Of a DNA stretch of 64,000 nt, positions 33,983-47,020 are shown piece after piece. Position numbers and translations under genes: made by a program. Source of the stretch: Lepidonotus clava (Eukaryota > Annelida > Polychaeta > Phyllodocida > Polynoidae); contig OW387136.1 in NCBI GenBank assembly GCA_936440205.1, forward strand, positions 14,604,788 to 14,668,787, read 5' to 3'. The stretch's first letter is position 1. Every line of letters begins with the position of its first letter. Below the pieces are notes generated by a model that was not told where the DNA came from, did not search any database, and worked only from the letters and a program-made list of their open reading frames with translations.

Positions 33983-34904
33983 TGAAAAGAAAAATGATGA
34001 ATGATAAAATGGTGCATTTTAATCATTACGACCTAACTATAAATTACACAGCCTATGTACAGGGTCGGATCAAAGATGATTCAAAAGAAAGCTAATGAGA
34101 AGGTTCCTAGACAAGCACGTGTTATCACAGTTCAGCTTTAGATTAATGAGTTTGGTGGTTAGATAAATCATTGTCTCAGGCTTAAATAGTTCTGTGTTCT
34201 TATATCATGATAAAACAAAGGGATATCGAAAGGATTAACATTTTCACTCATTCAGAGAATATGAATCAGGTTTTTCTATTGTTTTGTTTTTAACCATGCA
34301 TGGCGATGCATATATATTCACTTTACATGGGAATCATGTTCCGGATATGTATTTAAGCTATGTACACAGTTCATAATCACTACATTCAGTTATAGAAAGA
34401 TGCAGGTATCCAACGAATGAGAATATAGTTTAGATAAGTATATTGACATATCTATAGCAGACATTAGCATCAAGAATTTGCAAAGAGTATTGGAGACAAG
34501 GCTTCGTTAGAGACCTATAGTATCTGAATAATTATGAAAGAGTTAGACGCATACGATTATCATCATTGTAATAATTGCTAACCATGACAAAAGAATGTTT
34601 CCTCCGACTTATTTGTTTAATCTTAAATTCTCTTGACATCTGCAGAGGATTAAAAGATTGTGGAACCACTGACTGTTAATGTATTTCTTGATGCCCTTTT
34701 TTTTAATTCCAACTATCTTTTTTTACAAGAAATGTACTTCCAATAGTACAACATCAAAAATTAATCTAGGCCTATGTGATATCACCAGAAAGAGTAAAAT
34801 TAAATATTACAGATTCAGAAAAGTGTGTATAAACAAAACCTTGCAGACATAATAGAATTTGGCATGATAGCTGCCTGGGAGGTCTGCTTATTCCCAGTAG
34901 ACCC

Positions 34905-35175
34905 TTAAAATCGACAGGGCGACATGGCCATTTCTTAAATTCGGCATGCGACATGGACCTTAGTGACATGAAGAAAATAATAAATGACATGACATAAATT
35001 TGACATGTGACATGGAGGGTTCTTAAAATCGACATGAATATTAAAAACATAGGGACATGCGACACAGTCATTTCTTAAATTCGACATGCGACATGCGACC
35101 CCCCCCCCCCCCCCCCATCTACACCCCTCAGTTACCATAGTCCTTATCAGGGACACCCCCCCCCCCCCCCACCAC
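34905..35175 (+). repeat. Dispersed CGACATG minisatellite with two poly(C) runs
   Basis: TTCTTAAATTCGACATGCGACATG-type units (at most about 35 bp) occur three or four times. The same words appear at 27750-27960, 50490-50520 and, inverted, at 17105-17230 and 18240-18330. C-runs at about 35098-35116 and 35157-35170. Confidence 0.7.
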
Positions 35176-35849
35176 CACCACCACCTTTGTCTGTTTGCAG
35201 ACCAAATATCTTTTTTCCAAGTAAAACTCAAGCCCCTGGAGATGGCACGGACATATTTCCATCATTATGAGCTTCCCCACTTTTCCCCTTTCCTGGATCC
35301 GCGCCTACTTATTAATTTTCAAATCGTGAGTTAGTATTGCATGCACATTATGTAGTACTACTTGTGCACCAACCATTCTGATACTGATCCAGCAACAATT
35401 TACTTTTAATCTATATGACCATCTTGATCCGTTTTATCGTGGGGACCATACTGAGATATGCGCACGCCATTCTCTTTTGTCTTTGTTCGACTCCGACAGG
35501 TGGCGTTCTAACAGAAGAGCCCGGATGTTGGTGATCATGTGATCAGTTACCGATAATGTAGTACACATGGTGGGCCGTCCGTGCCTCGGTTTGAGATGGG
35601 CCTAAATGTTCAATAGCATGCATGTAAGAGAACGTTCGTCAATTGTTTTGAAGTAGTTTGTTTAAACAAAAGATACATGTCTCTCGTCTATACGCCCTCC
35701 CTATCTGCTTCTATATCTTGAGTGATTAAGCTTTATTGACATGTGCACTATAATTCTGTAGAATTTCTTTTTATGTTAAAATGCTAGTTTCAAGCAGGCA
35801 ATAGGCCTATAATTATGTCACGAGTAGGAGATGTGTAATAACACTGCAG

Positions 35850-36020
35850 AGGCAGATCCAGGATTTCCAAAATGAGGGGGTCAGCTTATAGGCTAAGTAT
35901 TAAAAATGCATCTATTTGCACACACACATGCAACATTTTCCCCTCTTCCCCTAGTTTAGGGGTCCACAAAAAGGAGGGGGTCAGGACCCCCTGGACCCCC
36001 CCCCCTCTGGATCCGCCCCT
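35850..36020. mobile_element. Small element with GGCAGATCCAGG / CTGGATCCGCC ends
   Basis: About 170 bp, near-palindromic ends, GAGGGGGTCAG repeated, C-run before CTGGATCCGCC. The same terminus style appears at 49620 (CTGGATCCGCCACTGG) and 45908 (GTGGCGGATTTAG). Confidence 0.6.
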
Positions 36021-36091
36021 GTAACACATTCACTACTTTAAAACGTAAACCCATTCGTCACAGGGTCATCAGAACCACATTCCATGTACCA

Positions 36092-36451
36092 GGCGTGTGG
36101 GGTGGTGAAGTGGTTAGAGTGTCCATCTGCTGCGCGGGTGGCCTGGGTTCAAGTCTGGGCTGAGGTGGTCTGACTACTACTCCCCTCTGCATGTCTCCCA
36201 GTGGCAACAACTGGGTTATCAAAGGCTCCTTGTGGCCACCGGCTGTTGTGTGTAGGGCCCTGCCTATGGGACCCTGCACATTAAAGGACACCTGCCTCGG
36301 TAAATGTGTAGGGGTACGGTCTCTATCTTCTCATAGATTCGTTCATTCCATAGATTCAATCATCCAAGACAGAATTGTCAAATCTTGTTCTCGCCGTGAT
36401 ATGACCCTAGATGTTGCTACTGCGTTAAACCCCAATAACCAACCAACCAAC
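36092..36451 (+). mobile_element. tRNA-derived SINE, copy 1, with 14-bp target duplication
   Basis: 360 bp. The tRNA-like head has A-box TGGTGAAGTGGTTAGAG and B-box GGTTCAAGTCT. The body includes GCACATTAAAGGACACCTGC. The tail is (AACC)n. It is flanked by perfect 14-bp direct repeats CATTCCATGTACCA at 36078-36091 and 36452-36465, so the insertion is fairly young. Confidence 0.92.
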
Positions 36452-36490
36452 CATTCCATGTACCAACTTCTTAAATCTAGAAGACTTATG

Positions 36491-36844
36491 CCGGGTCCCC
36501 ACTTCGGCGACTAGATTTCCTTGGTCGGCGGACTACTAAGGTTGTTAATCGCCCGGCGACCAACTCCACACTGGCGCCGTGATGTCTGGCGACCAAACCA
36601 CTAGTCGCCCTGGTTTTTGGGCAAAATATTTGACATGTTTAATATTGTTCAATAGCCACGGGCGATTAGTTAATCGTCGGGCGACGTACTAAAGTTCTCC
36701 CTCGTCGTCCGGCGATTAACTACAAGAGCGTCCCAACGTGGCGATTAACTTTTTTTTCACTGGCAACTTAGTTAGTCCTTTTCCTTAATCGTCCGGCGAC
36801 TAACGTTAGTTGCCGTCGTTGGTCGCCCAAGTGGGGACGCGGCA
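36491..36844. mobile_element. MITE, PIF/Harbinger-like, TTA target duplication
   Basis: 354 bp with ends TGCCGGGTCCCCACTTCGGC / GCCCAAGTGGGGACGCGGCA and TTA on both sides. The interior is full of GGCGAC/GTCGCC and GGCGATTAA words. It lies 39 bp right of SINE copy 1. Confidence 0.88.
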
Positions 36845-38444
36845 TTAGTAAGGTGAGTTCCAGCAACAGGCCCGTATACAGAACTTTCTGTGGGGGGTGG
36901 GGGGTGACCAATTTAAAAAAGTGGACCTTTTTGTATCAATGGTGTAGATCTATTATATGGGTCACTCTCCTCAAATGCCAAAATACAACAATTTGGAATT
37001 GGCACAAGAGCAATGCAGATCCAACATTTTTGGAAAGAGGGGGGGAGGGGGTGCTATTGGAAAAGTTTTCCTTTATGAACAATTTTTACATTTAAAAAAA
37101 AAGTCTAAAATTGCCCCCAAAAAGTAGGGGGCACTCCCCCCGCCCCCTCTAAATCCTCCACTGAAAAGGGCAAACATGGGTAGCTGAAGGCCACCTGGAG
37201 TACAGGAAAAAGTGGACCTAGCCCTTAGAAATTAGCGCTATTAGAAAGGGGGGTCACCCCCTTATCCTTATCACCAGAATTTTACATTAAAAAAGCTAAA
37301 TTTGGCCCCAGAAAGGGGGCTCCAAATCAGCTACTGCTTTAACTATGAATATAATTATATAGTAATTACTTCACGGCTGAATTAAATAGAGTGGATTAAC
37401 AACAAGATAACAACAAGGTAATTTGATTTGGACATTAATAAATAACATTTATTTTAATCCTTCCTGAATACATCAACTCTAAAATTAAAATTCTGCTGCG
37501 ATGTGGTCAGTGTGGTGGATGGAACGCGAATGACCAACGGCTTTGGCCTGGCAATTTATATAGTGACCATACAACAAATCGCTGTAGCGATAGCAATGGG
37601 GGCGATAACGTCACGCCTCTCCGAAATAAATAAATTGATGTAGGTATCGTCAAGCAATTGATGGAGTAATTCCATGTTGATATACTACATGACTATTGGG
37701 GGTATTGAGCAGTGGACACCTACATGATATGACTATATTGATGTAATTAATTCATTGAGGAACTTAGACTGATATCAACTGTTATAATTTTGTGTATCAG
37801 TCACTTTGAACTGATATAAGGTGGCCTTATGGCAATTGTTGTTTACTAAAATTATTTGAGCAGTTGAGTGTATTAGAAGGCTGAATAACGAAAACCATAC
37901 TTGTATGAAAAATGTTCAGGATAAATAAAATGAATTTAAAAAAAAAAAAAAAAGCTACACAATTTAACTATGCATATTTTCATTCGGATTCGTTCTCTCT
38001 CTCCCCCTATTTTACATGTAATAAGCAATGCACTGGGACCTTGACTGGGACCCCTCACCCACTGTACTCAATCCTGGCTACCACGGATAGCTGATTTATA
38101 TTTTAACCACCTGTATGTTAATTTGAAGTAGTTTTGTAGACTAAAAGACAGGAAATACATAAGATTAACAAATATATGCTATACGTCTATCTCTGATCAA
38201 TGAATTTTCAAACCAGCTAAAACACATACATATGCATATAACAAATGGAAAATAGTTGATAATAGTTGTCCATCATGTTAAACGACAAGTGATGCTATGA
38301 TTAAAGAAAATTTATATATTCAAGACTTAAAGCCTGTCGACTCATTTCCCAGCGTGATATTGGTGACACTAACTTTTTTAGTGTTAGCCCTCAATATTAT
38401 GGCATGGTCCCAAAAAAAATGTTACAACATCTAGGACATTGTTT

Positions 38445-38930
38445 GAATTCGCTCTTGTCCCAGAATATTATCTAGCACCTATTTGCAGTCTATCTCCGCC
38501 AGACTGCGTTCATCCAATACATAATAATAGTTCCGTATTATGAAAGACATAGCACTTGCGTGAAAGGATGCTCTTTATCATATCCAGTGTGTATGTGTAC
38601 TAATGACAAGATCTTGTGATGTCAATGAACAATCCAAAGGGTAGGATTCACTCAACCACACTCAGCAAACACTCCAGCCAACTATTCAGTCTATCAGCTT
38701 CTATTCCAACTCCAGGAACAATGTTCTAGTACCAACCTTTCCAGGATGTGAAACCAACAACAACTGACAGCACTCTGCTCTAGTGATGCGCGTTATTATA
38801 TGGATGTAATAACGTATGTAACCAGTCTCCTCCCTTACTCTTCGCCTTTGACAAAGAGAAATTACGTTAGCCCTTTCTCTCAGTGTAAACACTAGAATGG
38901 CTAAACTTGAGTATGAACTGAAAATCTGCA
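38445..38930 (-). mobile_element. Solo LTR, copy 3, diverged
   Basis: Shares long stretches with the two better copies (for example the GTGAAAGGATG and TTTCCAGGATG blocks) in the same order, but its ends are eroded. Boundaries approximate; older than copies 1 and 2. Confidence 0.75.
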
Positions 38931-39992
38931 GCAATAACCTTTATGCGGCATATCTTAATATGCACGCAACACTCCTCCTCCTCTCACAAACACGCCTTTC
39001 TTAAACCACCACTAGGGTGAAGAGCACATAGGACAGACACAAAATTTCATATCCTCCTCGTCCTATTCCATGACTTTCTCTTGATATTTACTACTACATA
39101 AGGGCGTTTATCATCACTATGCGGGCATAAATATACCTCGTGTCCTTGCTATTTACCTCTTTGAATCCCAAAATTGCAACCAGATATATTTATCCATAAA
39201 GGGTTATTTCCTTATCATTTCACAAACAATGACCAATGACCAATGGCTGAGCCCTTCCCCAGCCCTAATATCAACATTCTGGTTTCAATCCTTCCGATCT
39301 CGTTGTCTAGTGAGGAGACGCAAAATTCCTACCTTTGGAGGTAAAAGCGGTTAAAAGGGAGCCAAAAGCAAAGTAGGGTCAAAATTCTGCAAATTCTTTT
39401 AACTATTGAAATATATCCTATGGCCACGGCCTAGGCCTGTGGTAAAGTATATACTGTGAAAACATACTTAAATTGCATTAAAATACACAAAAACTCATCT
39501 CCAATCAAAATTGGTTTGTTTACAAAGATTGCTGTCTTCAGGCATAAATGAGTATTATGGAATTCAAGTAAGATTATAGTTAGTTATCATGATTTATACT
39601 GTACTGGTTGCTAAAGTTAGACTCTTAGAATGTATGTTCATAGTTATTATAGTTTAGAAAATTGTGTCATATTTTGACACAACATTGCTTTTGACTTCCT
39701 TTAATGAGATAGTTTATTTTTATACAGTATCATTTTAGAAGACTGGGGAAAGAAGGAAGTATTGCATGTGTTCTATTTTGCCATGCTGGCCTTCCTTCAG
39801 CCCTCTGCCATCCTTTATGGATATATTTATCAGTTAGAAATGAGAAAAAATCCGCAGGTGAGAAATGTCTTAAGTAGTTCACAATGGACTACAGATTTAA
39901 TGGGAGAGAGGCTTTCTTTTGAAAGTATCACATGTGGTTGCCCCCATAAGCGCCCCCTCCCCCAACCTATTCAAGAAGCTGGATTCGCCACT

Positions 39993-39993
<1 letters not shown>

Positions 39994-40061
<68 letters not shown>
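39994..40061 (+). repeat. (TG)n microsatellite
   Basis: 34 TG units directly after GGATTCGCCACTGG, a terminus word of small elements in this window. Confidence 0.97.
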
Positions 40062-40064
<3 letters not shown>

Positions 40065-40729
40065 CGAATAGCTAAATGTTTGTAGTTTTAAAACATGTAC
40101 ACTCACTTAGGTTCAAAATTCTTTTTATTTTTTTATTTAAAGCAATACATTTAAAGCTAAACTGCTAAGTTGCTGTAGTTGTATTATATGAACACTCACT
40201 TTGGTTCATAGCAGTTATTCATATAGCATATTTATTTCCAGTTGTGCCAGATCTTCCAAGCATGGGAGTATTGGGACACCTTAGGCGCTTATTCAACTGG
40301 ACGCATCCATAATTGAAAAACAATTTTATGTAATAAGATAAATAATTAAGAAATGTATTACCGTAACCAATCTTCAATCATGAAATTTCATTTTAATGAG
40401 GTATCATGAAATGCATTGCAAAATATTACCTAAAAGACAATATTAATCCATAGCAGAAATTCTGATAAGTTGAGTTATGACCCTTGATGACTAGTTTTCA
40501 CTAGTAAACTAATTCACGTTTGCGATCTGAGGAGGAAGGAACTTACGTTTACAACATGATGACTAGTTTTCAGTCGTAGTATCACTTTAACAAGTACCCA
40601 TTTCGTCTATAGTCTTCCACATAGTTTTATACTTATTAAAAGTAAGTGATTTGAACTCTCGCTAGCAGGGTCTACAGAGAATGATTTGTTTCTGGCAAAA
40701 TATCCCAATGCCCATTGTTGAAAGCCCAA

Positions 40730-40862
40730 AGTGTAATATGACATTGTACAATTATGTGTTAAAAGGTATGAAATGTCCACATTGGGTTTATAGAAATGTG
40801 TTGATTTAAATTGCCGTTTCTCGTGTATTGTGCCAATGCGTGGTGTAATACGGCCTTAAAGG
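40730..40862. mobile_element. Fragment of a 2808-type MITE
   Basis: Ends GCGTGGTGTAATACGGCCTTA, the complement of the AAGGCC.TATTACAC.ACGC terminus; GTGTAATATGAC lies near the other side. Strongly decayed. Confidence 0.5.
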
Positions 40863-41227
40863 TTTACATAACTTTCCTTATATTCATTTTTTTTGCTGAC
40901 CCATAATGGAAAAGAAAAGTTGCAAAGGGAATACCGTAGACCTTAGTTTATAAAACATCCGTTATCATTTTTCAGCTTTATTTTAGCTTTCCCTTAAAAC
41001 CTCCTAATATAACTATTGGAAAAAACAGCTGTGTTATTTAATGGAATTGCTTTTTCATGAATTCACCATATAAAATTAAACATTCAACGTGATACATCTT
41101 CATTCGTTGTTCCATGATGACGGAAACTGTGCATGAGGAACAACTTTAACGCACCTCGCCCTGGCCTAAGAATAAATTGTAGAAAACGAAGCCACTGTAA
41201 CAAGTGAAGCCCCTGGCTTATGACCTA

Positions 41228-41262
41228 TCAACGAGAGTAGAAGGGACTTCTACTCTCGTTGA
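41228..41262. repeat. Perfect 16-bp stem hairpin flanked by ACCTAT
   Basis: TCAACGAGAGTAGAAG, loop GGA, then the exact complement. ACCTAT flanks both sides as a direct repeat. No T-run follows, and no gene lies next to it. Confidence 0.9.
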
Positions 41263-42299
41263 ACCTATGAAGAATCCGGGATAGCAGTGTGCATCATCCA
41301 CTAATTGAAAAGGCGTTTTTGAAGAAATGAGCCACACGGCGCAGTAAGACCGATTTTATACTGATTTTGGATATTGTTTTGAAAAAAAAATCATTCTCAT
41401 GTAATGTGTAATGTATCGAAGTCTATAACGGAAAAGTATAAAGGCGAGTTGTATCTCTGGAGAAAGCGAGGCGTTCCGTCGCACGATAGAAGTATATACG
41501 GGAAGTCACATGTGAGAATAACAGAGAAAACAATCGAAGGAAAAGCGATATTGATTAAAACGCATACATCTAATGTTTTCTGTCACATAAATCTGTCCAT
41601 TTTCAGTTGGCAATTATTAAGTTGTTGCGTGTGACTATGATTGGTATAAATCGGATTTACATGTCATGCATATTCGACCCTTGCTTAAAATCATTAAAAA
41701 CGATTTTGGACACCCATTTCCTAGAATATATTAATTATTATACAAACCCCACGAACAAACGCAATTGCGTAATTCAATTTTCAAAAAATTACAGAACTCA
41801 ATTGTAAAATACCCCAGACATATAGCTACAACTTTTCTTGTGGAATGGCTCAATGTGAATGTCTCATGCCTATTATTGTAATTAAACACAAAGATTTGTG
41901 TACATTTTCATGGTGATCTTTTCGTTAAGGTTCTAGGCTTGTACTGGAATTTAGCTTTCTGTGCAAGCAACATGGCCGCGCGCATCCACGTCATCACAGC
42001 CGCATGCAGACGGGTCGGTCTTGCGAAAACCAAAACTTGGCTTTAAAAAACGTCAGGCAAAATGAAATAATCCCAGTTTTTTCCCTAAAGTAACATATAA
42101 ATTGACGTCTAGAACACCGATATTGGAAAATGGCCGGTGGTGTGTAAAATAATATTTTCAGAAAATGTGGCAAAAGAAAATTTACAGTAAATCGAAATCT
42201 CAAACCTTTGAACTTGATGTCTGATCCAGCAATATCGGCTAATGGCTAATGGTGTAATTTATAACTTTCTCTAAAATGTGCCAATTATTAAAAGAAAAT

Positions 42300-42510
42300 T
42301 TACAGGAAATTTTTAATGTCCCACGTGTTTACCAAAAACGGATTTTTAGAAATGATCCTGAAATAGGTTTTGAAGAAATCCTATTTCTGAATTATTTTAT
42401 AGACATCAAGACAACAAGAAGAAATTTACACTCAATCAAAATCCCACGTGTTTTATCAAAAACACATTTTTGAAGAAATCCTATTTCTAGACTATTTTCG
42501 AGACATCAAG
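42300..42510 (+). repeat. Two-copy tandem duplication, about 120 bp
   Basis: CCCACGTGTTT....CAAAAAC...TTTGAAGAAATCCTATTTCT...AGACATCAAG occurs at 42320-42412 and 42443-42510. Confidence 0.75.
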
Positions 42511-44523
42511 TCGCCTTCGATTGACATAAAGTAAAGAATGCAAGGTGACAGAAAAAATTATGCCCGCCACTTTCGGCGTTATATGAAGATTTTACTCACT
42601 ACATAAAAAGTTAGAATCTAATTAAATAGGATAGCTCTATGACTGCTAAAGATATATGAAAGAAAGAGGAAAGTTTATGAAAATGATGCTTTTGCTTTTG
42701 CTAAAAGATAACAAATCATTTTAGATTTTTAGAAGATTTTGACAGTCTTTCCTCCAACTGCCTATAGGGCACACGCTGCTGTCTCAAAGATAAAAGTTAA
42801 ACGCAAACAAACTATATTGTCTTTCGGAACCGAGGTTTCCATAGAATATCAAAACATTAATTTTAATGCGAAAAATAGCCATATGGTACTGAATGCGCGA
42901 AAATGAAGTAGTAGCATATGGACGTTTACACTACAACGTGATGATGTGGACTAAGAAGTAGTTTCTGAGTTGTTACGTGAAATGTTGTCCAGATGTTATC
43001 AAAAGCACCAAGACCAATATAATTTACACAGTTTTGGAAACTGGTATAATTCAGCTGCGCAAAAAAAAAGTGTTTTGAATGATCCAATGCCTGTTTCTGG
43101 GCTTAGATTCTGCCATATGACTGAGTTAGGTTCATGTTATGCATATACATTGTTTTTTGAGTTTGAAAATGAATGTGGATAATTACTTATCAGATTATCT
43201 AAATCAACAGAAATAAATCATCTCATCTAAATAATTTACTAAGCTTACAGCAACTTCAATATGGTTCATGACGGGTCCCTGAGCAAAATGATCTAGACGA
43301 TTCCATGTAAACCTGAGGGGTTTCATTTTCATGTGGATGGGTTCCAATCTTATTTCAAAAATGAAAAAAAAAAAGTCACACGGCTGAACTTGGTCACCTG
43401 CTAAATTGTGTAGCACATTACCCATAATAGCAAAATTCAGATTACAAAGAAGCCTTATGAATTAGGCTAAAAACCTCTTCGTAAATCCATAAAGTTCGAC
43501 AAATATCATATATGTAGTTACCCATTTGTAATATCCTATGACCTCCTATTATCAAGGTAACTGAGACCGACATTACGCGTATTCTAGCTTAACCCTTTCA
43601 AGAAGCCACACAATTTTCATAAAGTACAAAATGGACACCAATTTACCCAAGGAATATTCCCAAAAGACGCCACTAATAGCACAGAGTTTTAAAATACACC
43701 AATAACAAGTTAAACATGGATAGAAATAATTATTTTCCAAAATGATGTTTGATATAATTCTGACATATTATAGGTTATGTATCTTCGAGGCATCTGGCAT
43801 CTAGGCCTGGTGAATCCCGAGAGATACAGGTGTCAATGGGTGGTGATGCCTGAGAGATACTGGCATCCTTAAATAATTAATGGAGAATCTCATGAACTAT
43901 GGTTTATTTGTGAAGTTTCAATTTAGTTGATAAACTGTTCCTGATTTGTAAATTGTATCTTTATGTTTTGGCCTTTTCTTATCAAAAACAATATTAAAGC
44001 CTTGCCAGCCCAGCCTATAATGTAAAACCCTTTTTTCCCCTGAAATACAGCATTTTGAATAGATGGCAAACCTGCAAATCTATCAATTGATACAATTTAA
44101 GAAATCAATTCATTTTAACAGTACTTGGGGATAAAGAAAAACATAGTTCTTGCTTATCTTAATAACCCCAAAGTAGACTCCCCAACTCTTGGAGACAAGG
44201 ATAGCTTGTATCGTCATTTTGTCCAACCCTTATCCAAACCCTGGACATATATACCCAGTGTGGATTGGGGTTATTGGGATACAAAGGCCTTCTTTTCCGC
44301 ACAGTTTTCCAACAAAGTCCAAATGATACTGGAAAGACTGGCATAATTGAAAAGTCTACCAATATTTATCAGTTTGTCAAAAACAAATTAGACGATACAG
44401 ACAATTGTATTTATAAGCTTTCGTTTTGTATATAGGACCCCCTACGGGATATTTATTACCGAACATATTCTCCTTGGGAAAAAGTGAACAAATCTGGAAA
44501 TTTCCGCTTTCTGCTCTTTTTGA

Positions 44524-44580
44524 GGCGGCTACGGCCGGATTGAGAAAACTACCCACAGGCGGCTAAAGCTGGATTGGGGG
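44524..44580 (+). repeat. 34-bp dimer, copy 2
   Basis: GGCGGCTACGGCCGGATTG and GGCGGCTAAAGCTGGATTGG, again 34 bp apart. Palindromes are imperfect here. No other similarity to the 3364 locus was noticed beyond the short flanks. Confidence 0.8.
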
Positions 44581-46149
44581 TGTTAATCAATCTTAGAATG
44601 TAAATATGCTGATGGGGGAGGGGCATATCCAAAGCCCATACCCAGATATCTGAGTAAGTGAAAAATGTGTAACAATATTCTCATGTCATCAAGCTGTCTG
44701 CCCTTCTTACAAAATTTAGAATTTTCAAATTACCTCGATAATAACTCGATGGGGATGTATCCAATTGTCAACTTACCTGAAGAATCGGTACGGTGGCTTC
44801 AGAGGCCTGGGAGTAGTAAGCCAATAGGGCCCAGATTTCACCTAGAACACGCGCGCGAATTTCTGTCTCATTGTCCCTTTCCTACGACAACAATAGCAAA
44901 TTTAAACCTCCAATGTCAAAATATCCAAGGTATCTAATTGCTCGGGTGGCCTTCTATGGGTTTTGTGTATTGTGTTGGTGTTTACAGTCTATCAGGCCCC
45001 GACGGTAGTCAGTTTCCAAATAAACATCTCAGGACGCTAACAGCAGACGACTTCGTACGTGTGTGCAGCCAAGCGTCACTTAGGCCAAAAACGAGGACAG
45101 AAATTATGTATACCTGTCCTTCTGTGACAGAAAACAAATTCTCGCTGTGGTTCCTTGGGTTCCTAGGTGCACTTTAAAAGGGTATGTTGTACACCACTGT
45201 ATGTCCGGCTAGATAGATACTACCTGATATTATCAGAGAATCATTTCTAGTCCCCTTTAAGACGGGTTGCGGGTGATCCTAAGATTTTAAAATGAAACGT
45301 GGAATCCTTGCAAAATGTGTATGTAAAAGAGCTGCAGTTGGACAATATGCAGCTCCATAATTATAGGAGATTATATATATATATATATAGGCCTATGTGC
45401 TACGCGTATCTTGAATATAATTTTGAAATACTGCGGCAAGAGCAATTTTATGGAATGTTTGGATACGCCTTAAAGCATGGTCATATGTAGGCCTTTAGGC
45501 CATTTATCATATACATAAGGGGCGTTCCTAATCAGTGATATCGACCTACATGTGCACATGCGCATACCGCGGCACACAGAAGTAATCATAATATTCTTCC
45601 ACTTTATCATAGCCGTACATAACATATCTCTAGGACTTTATGCAGGATCTCTGTCTATGTAATCGCGACATGCACTTAAACCTTTTCTTCGAACGACCTG
45701 TTGTCTCATAGAATCGAACCAGGGACCGACTGCGAGTGCCAGCATTCACCAATAGAACGGTTAGAGATTGGTACCGCCCCCTTTTAAAACAATGTAAAAC
45801 TCATGTGACCTCCTACATCCCACCTACCCTGTAAAACTTTCTACCTTTTACCTTTTACGTTCATTAAGAAAATTCTTCGGCACGACATGGGGAAACCGAA
45901 AAATTTCAGTGGCGGATTTAGGGGGTACAGGGGGCGAATTTAGGATTATAATTAACCCTTTTTCAATGATTTATACTTAACGCATGCACCCAATGGCCAT
46001 ATGTCTCGGTTCAAGATCTTGGCAGAAAAGTCATGAAACAGAATTGGGCTTCGTAAAGAATGATAAGACCATTCTAAAACTTTTTGATTTGAAAACCATT
46101 AATGTGTGACCTTCATACTAACTAGTTCTATTTTCAAAATTGTCACTGA

Positions 46150-46330
46150 TAAGGCCAATTTTTGTAGAGTTTCTCCTGTTGTAGGGTTTCTCCATCAATA
46201 ATCAACCTTTCCAGGCTCAATTCCTGGTCCATTTTCTTTGAGCATATAACCATAAACTTAGTTTTATCCCTGTTTATGGTTAACTTATTCAAGATACGCC
46301 ATTTTATACTAGATGAATGTTGTGTCACTA
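46150..46330 (-). mobile_element. LINE reverse transcriptase fragment (thumb region)
   Basis: The minus-strand peptide NKLTINRDKTKFMVICSKK followed by LIIDGETLQQ matches the post-YADD region of CR1/Jockey RTs (L.LN..KTKFM.F...; L.IDG..L). There is no endonuclease or palm nearby. An old fragment of about 180 bp. Confidence 0.65.
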
Positions 46331-46739
46331 CAGTCCACAGGTGTGTAGGATATCGTCCACCATATAATGTAAAAATACCCCAGATTCCTATTCGAATTAA
46401 AAAAAGTAGGGTGTTACCCTGCTGGGAAGACTGGTCTCGCACCTCAGCAATAGATGGTAGCACATTACTTCAAGGATTGTGCAAAAACGTGGCTATGCTG
46501 ATGAGGAATTTACCGGTAAAACATGCAATATGCTACGTCAATTTAATGTCCATTAGCATGTTCAGAGAACTCCAATACTATACAATCTTATTTCAGGCAC
46601 TACATTTCATTGTCTTACAAATGAATATGATATCGAAAAAGGCACCCAAATAGAATGACGAGACTAATGTTGAATTCGTCGAAGTCTGTATCGTGAACCT
46701 GCACCTGACACAGGACCCATTATACTTTCACTTCTGTCC

Positions 46740-47020
46740 AGGCCCGTATCCAGGAATTTCCGTGGGGGGTCACCATATCCAAAAAGTGGGCCTTTTTCCA
46801 TTAATAATGGAATTCGAAGTGTAGGAAAAAGACATAGCAGGCATGGATTAGTGGCTTGGATTTGTGGGGAGGGACCTACTTTGCCCCGAATATCAAATTT
46901 TCAAAGTAAAATCCCACAGATATTGAAAACATTTTTTCCAAAAAGTGGACCTAGCCTAGCCAAGGGGGTTGACGCATGCCTCACGTCACCCCCCCCCCCC
47001 CCCCCCTGGATACGGGCTTG
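46740..47020. mobile_element. MITE with AGGCCCGTATCCAG ends and a long C run
   Basis: Inverted ends AGGCCCGTATCCAGGAATTT and a C-run followed by CTGGATACGGGCTT. A related left end starts at 36869 (CAGGCCCGTATACAG). Interior has AAAAAGTGGGCC/AAAAAGTGGACC words. Confidence 0.7.

Larger units (their letters stand above)
37350..46140. other. No gene recognised; dispersed repeats only
   Basis: AT-rich with LTR copy 3, (TG)n, hairpin and small duplications. 41960-42010 is locally CpG-rich with ACATGGCCGCGCGC and a CRE-like GTGATGACGTGG on the minus strand, which could be a promoter, but no exon follows. Confidence 0.5.

Noticed and set aside
35086-35334. Proline/histidine-rich open frame
   Set aside because: Produced by poly(C) runs and CAC repeats.
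36092-36180. Functional tRNA gene
   Set aside because: The tRNA-like head belongs to a SINE with body, tail and target duplication.
45700-45785. tRNA-like B-box (GGTTCGATTCT) on the minus strand
   Set aside because: The acceptor stem does not pair and no convincing A-box spacing or tail was seen; perhaps a SINE scrap, too weak to list.
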